Assembly: GCA_029168955.1 (NCBI GenBank)
Contig: JAPDOI010001711.1
Span: 62,001 to 126,000 of the forward strand
Direction of reading: 5' to 3'
DNA length: 64,000 bases
Source: Aplectana chamaeleonis
Lineage: Eukaryota; Nematoda; Chromadorea; Rhabditida; Cosmocercidae
The translations under genes and the position numbers were made by a program. A model generated the notes under the pieces. That model had not been told where the DNA came from and did not search any database. It was given only the letters and a program-made list of their open reading frames with translations. This document shows positions 55,307 to 64,000 of the stretch, piece by piece (the stretch's first letter is position 1; each line of letters begins with the position of its first letter).

Positions 55307-55779
55307 TTGAAGGCAGTGTTCACGAAGAAAAAGTTGCACGCTTTTTTTGATAAAACGTAAGCTTTGGGCCTTTCTAAAAAGATTAAGAACGGAAGTGTGA
55401 CGAAAAACGTCCGGTAAGTGGGTGTAAATCACGTGGGCCAGCCAACCCATTGGGCCACTCCGCCCACGTCCTACAAGACTTGCCCTGAATTCGTGGTTAG
55501 ATGGGCGATGGTCTACGATCAGAGGCCCCGTTCTTCCCTTCATTCTCAACTTCTCTCTTTACTCAGATCAGCTCGCACACATCGGCTGCAAAAAAACGGG
55601 AGTTACAAGTGTCGGACAACTCGTCCATAATGCTTCCCTTGCTGAACTTCGAAGGGCCATAACTCCGTTTCCAGGGGGTCATATACGATTCCAAGGACAT
55701 CATTGAAATCAGCATGGGACCGTTTTCAAGATAGGAGGAAAAACAGAAAAACGGCTTCTATCGTGAACACTGCCTTTAA
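55307..55779. mobile_element. MITE of the AGGCAGTGTTCACGA family, copy 3
   Basis: Ends TTGAAGGCAGTGTTCACGA and inverted TCGTGAACACTGCCTTTAA; 473 bp. An internal hairpin lies around 55425-55470. Confidence 0.75.
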
Positions 55780-56017
55780 CCCACCTGTCTGTCACTCATG
55801 GCAGTGACGTAAATAGTGTCCCACAGGCTCAAGAATGCCGGATAATTGCCGCAGAGTATGACGTTGGCTATATTGGAGACCACAACACAATATTCAGCAT
55901 TGTAGGAAGGCTAACTTCGGTTTTTTATCAGAAATCTTCATTATAGCATTGAAAGAATTGTGAAAAACATGTCAAAGAAGTACAAAATGACAAAAAACAT
56001 AGAAAAAACATTGAGAA

Positions 56018-59000
56018 CTAATTGTGTTCTTTTGTTTCTGAGAAACTCCGAGGTCGAATAGACGCGAGATCGATGGAACCTCTGGGTGATTCCAGAACAG
56101 TCTAGAAGACGAAGTCATTCAACTGAGATCTTGTAAGAGTACAGCTCAGAAACTCAATGGGTCCGACCGCAGATTTCTGGCGGGTCGAACCCTTTTCCGT
56201 TTTCGCCCCTCACTTCTTCCAACTGGGACAACGTGGGGGGGGGGAGGGGGAGAAGGAGAACTTATTCTCTTCCTCCCCCCCCCCCGCCATGCCTTCTCAC
56301 GTGGGACTACGTGGAGGAGCAATGCTAAAGGGTCCGACCCGACAGAAATCTGGGGATGAACCCCGTTCAAGCTGGGTTCGGACCCGGCGAATGTCTGAGT
56401 AAGACCACTAGTCGTAGTGGCGAATGTAACTCACACTGAGCCGCTTTTCGATGAAAGATGGAAGGTCTTCTTCTGGAATTAGAATCATTGAAAAGTGCTC
56501 AGCACCCTAATCTTCCCCAGAATGGAAATTCACATTAACCCAATGAAACTATACTTTCCGTACGACTCACCTTTCATGGAGAACTGGCGAAGGGTTCTTC
56601 CGCCTCCCTTTTCGGGCTCTATGTCAGAAATATTGCGATTCCTTCAAAAATTTAGAATGAAGACATTAGTAACTCCGACGTGTTGTAAAATACTGAACTA
56701 GAACATTCTCATGGGTAACACCTCAGAAACCGCTTTCGCATTTGTGAAACCACGGTACTCCCATTTCTGTTACATGTAGGGCCCGAAGAGTCTCTGAAAA
56801 TTGTACAGACGTCGCTAAACGGCAATACTCACTGCATCGATACACTTTCAGGCGGAATTTCCTGGAACAGGTTAGGTAGATAACTCACGATCTGACGACG
56901 CTGATTTTCCGAGGGCAGGAGCAGTCGCACTCCTTTCCCGTTCGAGACATCATGGTGATTTCATTCACATTCGATGGCAGCCTGCAATGCGGACACATTG
57001 AGTTTTTTGAAGGGTAGCGCTAAGGAGACGGGACTTTGGGCCGCCATCGTCTTAAACTCACTATCGCTGCAGTGGGCTACGCGATCGAGCCTCACCGGCT
57101 GCGTGCGGTCGCGTCATGTGCTCACATGGCCTAAATAGCCTATGATAGGATAAATAATCAGAAGGTCGAGGAAGGCTTGATCGTGTAGCACACAACGGCG
57201 GTGTAAGGGCTTAGCCGCGGCGACTAAGACCGGAATCATATTTCCCGCAACGCGAGACTACGACCAGACCTACTGAGCGTATCGATTTTTTGTCGATGTG
57301 GATGAATACAACTGCGTCGCATCATCCGTCGCAGGGAGTGTGATACCGGTCTAATCCACGGTTTTATTCAGGCAGGAACGGCCGGTGCACATTCACACGC
57401 AGTTATTATCTACAGCATGCCTATCCTGCCCCAGGCGTCGTAAACGAAACCATGGAGGGGAGGGAGACACCAGGAGAAAACTGCTTGCGGAGGTGTTGAC
57501 CCTCTATTTGTGTCCTTTAGACAAAGCCTGCGTGAGTTCACGTGTACACGCACTTCGTTACACACAGTTCTTACTTGCACTTTCACATTCATTCAAACTC
57601 ACTTTTCTACACTTTGAACCAGTTTTGTGCTAGTGATACAGTTGTTGTTCTCTTCAGCACATCTAGAACTACCCAAAGTCTGAGATAACGACAATGGTTG
57701 GCTTTTACAAGTGAGATGTTTGACCGTGAAGCTATTCACAATCTACTGATTGTTTAATCTGCAGCTGACAGTAAGTATGTAGCGGAATGTAAAAAGTAAT
57801 TTACGCTGTTTGAAGACGTGCAAGCGGACAATAAAGACAAAGGGGAAATAGACTCCCAAGCCCTACTCTAGGAGGGAAACTTTAATTAACGAGCAAAATG
57901 AGTCTTAACGCGCTAGGTATCGAGGTTCTAGTTTCAGTGGGGCCCATACTTTTCAATCCTACCTTGAGCATAAAGACTTAAAAAAAGACAATGGGGTGAT
58001 ACACCCTACACCAGAATCGTCGGCAGAATTGCAATTCAAACTGTTCAATGGAGGCTACGAGCAGTAGACGAAATCCACTTACTCGACACCAGAAGCTGAG
58101 CCGGCTAACGGTTGGGTGTGTCTATTCATCGACATGGTACTGTAGAGTGGATCGATGGGCAGCTGCCAGAATGCGTCTTTTTTCTGCTCGGGGACTCGAT
58201 CATCACCGTCATCCACAATTGCTATGCCAACCTATTGGAATTTGATGGTTCTAAAAGCCTTTTAGAGAACCACTCTACCCCGAGCAACTCACAATAAGAT
58301 TCCTGTCTAAAAGGAAATTGCATTCAAAATCGTCATCATCTTCACCGTATGGGTTTAGCAGCGCTTCCGCCACCTTCAGCCAACCCATATAGAATGTAAA
58401 TTGCAGACAAGACATGACTGGGATCACATAATCGGCCTGAAAATGTTCATAATACAATCTCATATTTAGTCTTGAGGGAAGTTAGGTTTGCAGCCAATTT
58501 GCACTGATGAATCATGTTCGTCACCGATGCTCCAGCAGTTGGCAAAGCAAACTGTCGCGAGAAGAGCGCGATGAAGAAGAAGAGGTGCACAGCGAGGAAG
58601 ACAAGCTGCGGATACATGATTGGAATGGGCACCCAGTCATAGTTGGTGAGGGTGAGAAGATTCGTGCGAAATCGTCGCACCTCCTAAAAGACCAAATTAA
58701 AGAACACATCCTAACAATATAGCTGCAAAGGTTGTGACCACGAAAATACAAAGCATTTCACCTCTAGGCATTTATTCATCAGGATGTCGCTGGAAATAGT
58801 CTCATCCTCATATCTAGCTTTCTTCAACAAAGTAACTACCCATTGTATTGGAATCCAGGTCTTCCCATAGAGACAGCCATGTTTCCCCATATTCGCCGCA
58901 GCACAGTTCAATCCTTCTAATTCGTCCTGTTCATGTCGCATGAGAAATCCTTAATGGTAGGTGGTCTTGAAGAAATGGGCGCTTTCACGTCTGGGTCAAA

Positions 59001-59664
59001 CTTACCGGATGCAACAACCGCATCAATCGTTGGGAAGCGCTTACGTACTTGGATTGAAATGTCGCGAAAAGCAAGTAGCTGTGCCACGACGCAGTACCTA
59101 AACTTGGAATAGAATAAGCATAGTAAAAAAACAAGCCGCGTAGAAGGAGCAAAAATTGGTATGGCGTTCCCCTATTTTCGAATTTTCGCAGATTTTAAGC
59201 AAGCGGAGTGGCGCTTCAGAAGTTGACCCCTTGCTTGTTTTCCACCCGCTCCATTGAATACCCTCAGCATTGAACTAGCAATGAAAGGTTCAGAGCACGA
59301 CCGCTCGCTTCTGGCGATTCCTATCTGAGGATATTATTCCAGCAATGGTGGCCGGTTCTTCGCAACGGGTGTCCAGCCGGGACAGATTCTGAACCCGCAG
59401 AACCTCATTCGGCTGCTCAAAACAAAAAGGACAAAAAAGGCTGCGTATCAAAAAATCGATGAGCGATGATGTGAACTCGTCTCGTCTTTGTAGGAAATGT
59501 ATTTCTCGTCCATCTCGCACCGTACTCCATACACGGAAACTTCGAAAAAATGAATTGATTGTGCTTGATCGAAAAAGTTTAAAGTTCACCTTATGATATT
59601 TCTACGTCGTGTCCTTGTCTGTTCATCAGAACCGCGGATGCAACCGGAAATGGTATGAGCAACG
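56018..59664 (-). CDS. Bestrophin chloride channel, N-terminal exons missing
   Basis: A calcium-activated anion channel of the cell membrane (family knowledge). Exons on the minus strand are 59664-59590, 59097-59006, 58949-58762, 58683-58525, 58436-58293, 58231-58083, 56981-56889, 56861-56833, 56618-56571, 56472-56435 and 56101-56018. Phases match at every join. Family motifs in order are [21 protein letters not shown] and [69 protein letters not shown], the calcium-binding GEDDDDFE cluster, and [11 protein letters not shown]. The last five small exons are assigned by phase and splice sites only and end in a TAG at 56018. The intron between 56889 and 56861 would be just 27 nt. The donor after 58525 (GTGACG) is weak. 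The first 80-100 residues, including the pore neck, are not in the window. Confidence 0.93.
56157..56364. repeat. Foldback with G and C runs in bestrophin last intron
   Basis: Arms GGGTCCGACCGCAGATTTCT and inverted AGAAATCTGGGGATGAACCC, around two GGGGGG/CCCCCC runs (56236-56250 and 56275-56286). Confidence 0.7.
56990..58080. other. Bestrophin 1.1-kb intron
   Basis: No repeat pair or extra exon recognised. A frame at 57385-57633 (plus) has no known features. Confidence 0.45.
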
Positions 59665-61402
59665 CTGAAATTCTCTGTATTGCTGGTAATGCATGGTTTT
59701 TGTGATATAGTTAGTCTGATGCATGAACCAGGCGTCTGGCCCTTCTGCGTAGGCGGCAACACCGGTCAATGGGGCTTCAATCGAGCGGGGCGATCTGCCG
59801 TCGCAATTCGCCCATTTAGTAGACTAAATTGATTACGTGAACTCTAGATGACATAACCATTCCAACAGGAGGCTCTGAAGTTTCGCTGTGTCCCAGGCAG
59901 TGGAGTATTCCGTAATTCAAAATGGGCCACTATAATTTTTTCCAGTGCAGCAGTCCTTTTCGATAGCAAATTGGGCTTTCTGATCAAATGACACGGATGG
60001 GAAAATGAATGGCGTAAAGACGCTTTAGTTCATTGATTCATAAGAATGATAGACGATAAATCACGTCACGTCCGTGTGGTTCAAATAGGAAGCCGCACTC
60101 ATAGTTACCTAGTGGGCGTGGAATCGACTTAGATCTCACTTCGTTCATCTGTCTCTCTCGCTGCTATCATTGCCAATACTCCCTAGAACGGAGAATTTTT
60201 CATGGCAACTATACTTAGGTGAGTTTTTTGATTTTCGTTTGTCAACTTGAATAATGTTTCCGCAGAATCTCGGTACAAATAATTTAGATAGACTACGCCA
60301 CGCTTATTAACCTTCCCAAGATACGGTTATTGGGAAAGGACATGTGACTGGACGAACACCTTCAACAGGTATGACGTTTACTCTGAATTTGGATTGACGT
60401 ATGAATAGGATTTATTAGAACTCCTTTTGGATTACGTCTATAACACTTGGTTTCAAGACACAGACTCGCATCCTTCGCATTAATAGAAGTTTCCGATTTG
60501 CAATCTTTAGTTAGTTCTGAACATCGAACTTCAAATATTTTCATAGAAATGGTCACGTGGAGCGGCTTTTTAAGATCGATTTCTATTCTAGGTACTCTAA
60601 TCATATAGAATGTATTCGCTCGCTCCTTTCTTTTGTTCGATACGAATTGTTGAACTGAGTAGTTTTTGCCTCTTGAAAGAACCTACTCCACATCGATTTG
60701 TTCTCTTCTATACAAATTTGTACAAGAATAAACATTAGGACAATTTCCGTTCAGTTGGCTCAGTGAATTAGTTTGAGTATTTCTAAGATTTGTTTTTCTA
60801 AATCTTATTCCTCGTATAGAAAAGGGTAGCGACCCACATTGGTTACCCTCGAAGTACTAGATGGATTGAATAAAAACTTTTAAGACCAACTATTGTAATA
60901 TCGAGACGTTTATGGTAATTGATATAAAGATTTGAACTTCACAATGACCTATAGTGTATTTTATTATAACTTCTCAGGATTCCATTGCAAGACGGCATCG
61001 GTTCTCTACACAGTTTAGAGGACCGCTCCTCTTAGAATGAATAGAGATAAATACTGATCGATTCACGAGCGGAAAATGTTTTCGGGGACAGCTCCCCGGT
61101 GTTAGTCTAAATTCTAGAATTTGACACTATTTTCAGCAGCTTTGGTTTCCCTTTCGGGAGATTCCTCACTATGAAAGGTTTGGTCGCCAACATACTTAAC
61201 TAGGTCTCCTGTCTAAGATCTCTGAACCGAACAAAACACTGGCTGTATTCAGTAAATATGAAATCCTACTCTCTTCAGGATTCGCCAGAGATCGGACGAG
61301 AAACAAGCGGACTCTCTTCAACATTTGACTCTCTTCGGGACTTTCTTCAAGATTTGACAGAGATCAGACGAGAACCAAACGACTTTTCAACTTCCGTTTT
61401 CA
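59665..61402. other. Upstream of known bestrophin exons, no gene seen
   Basis: 59700-59870 matches the flanks of repeat R at 62480-62530 and 62910-63000, without the insert present there. The rest is AT-rich; a bestrophin N-terminal exon was searched for by its motifs and not found. Confidence 0.45.
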
Positions 61403-62030
61403 TCACGAACCTTACCTTGCTCACACTCAAGCTTGAGTTCTTAATGTACAGGTTAGGATAACATAGTTTATTTACAATTTCGTGGCATTAATCCAGATTA
61501 GGGCTATTCTCTCAGAATATGTCCGCGAAAATTCCAAACCCGTGTCAATTGCTTGTCATAAGAAAACCCTCGAAACCGTTGTACAACATAGTGGAAAAGT
61601 GATTTCTCGCAGGATTTTTAAGCCAAAATTTATCGAATTGCCACACTTTTACATAAATGCACCCCGTGCAATCATTCGCCTTAGAATCATTACAATATAG
61701 GCTTCATCAATGCTCAACTAATACATAAATTTCTTCTCTTTCAATCACGTCGGAGTGAAATACTTATGAGGTGCCGAATCGCATAAATTCACTTCGGATT
61801 CATTCTCAAAGGAATCCTGCAAGAAGTTATTTTCCCAAAATATTGCACCACGGTTTTGAAGGTCTTCTCATGGCAAGCAGGTGGCACGGGTTTGAAATTT
61901 TTACAGACATGTTCTGAGAAAATCGCCCTAATTTGGATTAATGCCACGAAACTGTAAATAAACTCCGTATTCAAAAACTTTTCATTCAAAACCCAAGCTT
62001 GAGTGTGATTGAGGCAAGGTTTGTGATGCC
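61403..62030. repeat. Foldback element, arms about 220 bp
   Basis: Left arm from about 61403 (CATCACGAACCTTACCTTGC) to 61620, right arm about 61805-62030. Shared landmarks are CTCAAGCTTGAG/CAAGCTTGAG, TTTACA.TTTCGTGGCATTAA and ATTCTCTCAGAA-type sequences. Confidence 0.75.
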
Positions 62031-62091
62031 CTATGAGATCTTGAAAGTTTAATCGGATTCCGTTGAGCTCAAGCCGAGATGTTTAAAAACA

Positions 62092-63000
62092 GTGATCGCG
62101 GAAATAGGTGTCCGTATATTCATGGAACGCAGTGTAACATCGGCATGGATCCTGAATAGACTTTGCGTTCCCCATTGGAGGTTGGTGCAGACTCGGTGCA
62201 CCTATGTTATAGGGCGGTGGCCATCGTGTATTCGAAACCCTGAAGAAACGGGAGAGACGCAGCGAATGGGCTGTCGTTAGCCCGTGTTGCGTCCAAACAG
62301 GAACCTCGCTCCTTCGTTTCTTCCGCCTCTTCAAGGGTTGGACTATACGATGGCCACAACCCATGTTATAGCAAATGGCACCGAGTTTGCAATAACTTTC
62401 AACAGTGACGTTGTTACGAACTTCTGTCTTGCGCTGACTTTCTGTTTCTATGTTGCGTTGTATGGTTTCTGTTTTCGGTTTTGTCTGACGCATGGACCAG
62501 GCGGCTGGCAGTGCGGGGTTGGCGGCCTCATTAAGGCCATTGTTATACCTGAAATTTGCGACCGCGACAGGTGCAGTCAACTGTTACGAATCGTGCCGGG
62601 ACCAGACCCACACAGTAGAAAAATGCTGTCGCAAGAACAGATTGCAGTACCTGTCGCGGTCGCTGGCTTGAAGAGGGATGTTATGCCTGAAATGTGAAAA
62701 CCGTGCGGTAATCGGTCGCCGTCGCGGCTGTCCGTCGCAGTGCACTGCACTGCGACGGGTGTCAGCGACAGCGACCCAGCCAAATCCGGCATCGTGCCGG
62801 GTGTTTCCTGGCCCTGAGCGACAGCGACGGCTGGCCCTCAGCGACAGCGACGTAGCAGTGCTCTGCGACCGCGACAGACCTGTCGTGGGGTATAACAATG
62901 GCCTAAAGAATGTGGTTTCGATTTGCGCGGGTTGATCTACCGTCGCAGAGCCGTCCATTCATCAGACTAAAATGATTGTGCGAATTCTACGTCATGCATG
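62092..63000 (-). repeat. Dispersed repeat R, longest copy, with insert
   Basis: Flanks of the insert at 62535-62903 match 59700-59870 (GACCAGGCGGCTGGC and GATCTACCGTCGCAG words). The left part, on the minus strand, matches 17290-17395, 49440-49510 and 53405-53475. Confidence 0.6.
62535..62903. mobile_element. PIF/Harbinger-like MITE in repeat R
   Basis: Ends GGCCATTGTTATACC and inverted GGTATAACAATGGCC, with TAA on both sides (62532-62534 and 62904-62906). The body is made of GCGACAGCGACGG-type words. The related locus at 59735-59790 lacks it. Confidence 0.82.
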
Positions 63001-63228
63001 ACGTATGCATAGATAAATAATAGGGAACATCCCAACTGTGTGATCAAATTTATTTCATCAACGAAACCTATCGGCTGGAAGGTTGAAAATCGACAGGACG
63101 CATAGCTTTATTGATCTAAAAATCAGCAGGGAATGATTCTGCTCAAAAACGTTCTATTACGCTATGTTCCCAGAATAGGTTGTACTCACAGGCCACCATT
63201 GCTTTTGATAGGCTGTTTCAAAATCGAG

Positions 63229-63779
63229 TTTAAAGGCAGTGGTCGCACTCAAATATGCTCGTCTTCTTTTCCTCTCTGAACCCTTTTCTGGGTATAGAGT
63301 AGTGGAACCTATGAGAAAAAATCGCGAAAAAAAAAACGCTGTTCTAGGCCAAATTTGAAGCTTGAACTTCCTTGTCTTTTGATGGTGGACGAGCCCACCC
63401 CCCATCGTCGGAATCGACGATCTCTATTATCGAAAATATCAGCTGGCTTGAAATTGAATTTCAATAAATGAACCTTCGGATTTATGCACACATCTAGTTA
63501 AAAACATTGACTGAAGTGCTTGCTTTCATTGTTCGACTGTTTTATTAGGTAAATTTGCATTTATTTCTTCCTCTGAGTGTCGATGATTTTCGACTGCCCG
63601 GCATGAGACTGTGATCTTTCTGTGCACGTGTGCACGAACTGGAAATTTAGGGTCCTAATAACTCTAATTCTAGCCCGTTTCTCATCGCGCTACCTTCATA
63701 GTTTTTAAGCAGTTTTTGATCTGAGCTGATTTTTGTAGTTTTTTCGATAACGTTTTTCATCGTGACCACTACCTTTAAC
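63229..63779. mobile_element. MITE of the AGGCAGTGTTCACGA family, copy 4
   Basis: Ends TTTAAAGGCAGTGGTCGCAC and inverted CGTGACCACTACCTTTAA; 551 bp, the most diverged copy. Confidence 0.65.
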
Positions 63780-64000
63780 AATTTTTTCGCTCGGAGACAG
63801 CGTTCCCTTCGATGATTTGTGTTTGGATTACTTCGAGCAGATTCTAGCGAAAGTCCTCGCAATTCTTACCTCGTTAAAGCTCTCAGGCCCTAAGCATTAA
63901 GACAAGACGCTCGTAAGGGTAACACGGCGTTATCCCAATAAATATATGTCTCCGTAGAATTCGATGACTATTTCAATCAAGATATTTGTAGGAGTAGAGC

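Noticed and set aside
56495..56701. Plus-strand 68-codon frame
   Set aside because: Antisense to two bestrophin tail exons with good splice sites; no independent support.
59290..59589. 99-codon minus-strand frame upstream of bestrophin exons
   Set aside because: It falls inside the 492-bp intron between two bestrophin exons (59590-59664 and 59006-59097), and its sequence does not resemble the family.
62083..62958. Overlapping minus- and plus-strand frames of up to 165 codons
   Set aside because: They cover repeat R and its GCGACAG-rich insert; no protein family is recognisable.
63157..63405. QWWP followed by GTGAGT as a possible bestrophin N-terminal exon
   Set aside because: The neighbouring residues do not fit the conserved RWW region, and most of the frame lies in an AGGCAGTG-family MITE.

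Overview
The window reads as nuclear DNA of a nematode, most likely a clade V strongylid such as a hookworm. The evidence is short phase-consistent GT-AG introns of about 56-100 bp beside introns of several kb swollen by transposons, possible spliced-leader acceptor sites directly upstream of start codons, an L18 ribosomal protein of the length typical for nematodes (188 aa), and a mariner-type transposase resembling those known from hookworms. No prokaryotic, viral or CRISPR feature was seen.

Three protein genes were reconstructed by joining exons by hand, all on the minus strand. (1) Positions 1666-12164: a polypeptide N-acetylgalactosaminyltransferase of the GALNT7/10-like type. Nine exons cover the membrane anchor, stem and most of the catalytic domain; the 3' end lies beyond the left edge, and the last visible exon has a one-base frameshift. 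(2) Positions 19308-34532: rpl-18 (ribosomal protein eL18), five exons, complete and intact, spread over 15 kb. (3) Positions 56018-59664: a bestrophin chloride channel, eleven exons. Its N-terminal exons are missing, probably beyond 64000.

Almost everything else is transposon-derived. There are two RTE-type LINE copies (9427-11312; 45406-48480), several 5'-truncated LINE copies ending in an AAG-rich tail (1-685; 6545-7862; fragments at 28.2-31.2 kb), another LINE at 25490-26840, a broken mariner (8305-9420) and an inverted duplication of a mariner 3' end (18046-18777). There are many non-autonomous inverted-repeat elements with readable target duplications: 8 bp (hAT-like), 3 bp TTA/TAA/AAC (PIF/Harbinger-like) and TA (Tc1/mariner-like). 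Six islands of 40-45 bp minisatellite built from TTCGAA, ATTCG and TCCGA words (2.1, 14.0, 16.6, 37.8, 40.5 and 41.1 kb) share boundary sequences. A 1.4 kb palindrome lies at 41974-43370.

Layout: 0-12.2 kb, GALNT gene with LINE, mariner and RTE insertions in its introns; 12.2-19.2 kb, intergenic repeats; 19.2-34.6 kb, rpl-18, whose introns hold nested elements including a 1.9 kb long-terminal-inverted-repeat element with remnants of C2H2 zinc fingers; 34.6-56 kb, a gene-poor repeat field; 56-59.7 kb, bestrophin; 59.7-64 kb, repeats. The three genes have unrelated jobs (Golgi O-glycosylation, translation, anion transport), and nothing suggests an operon.
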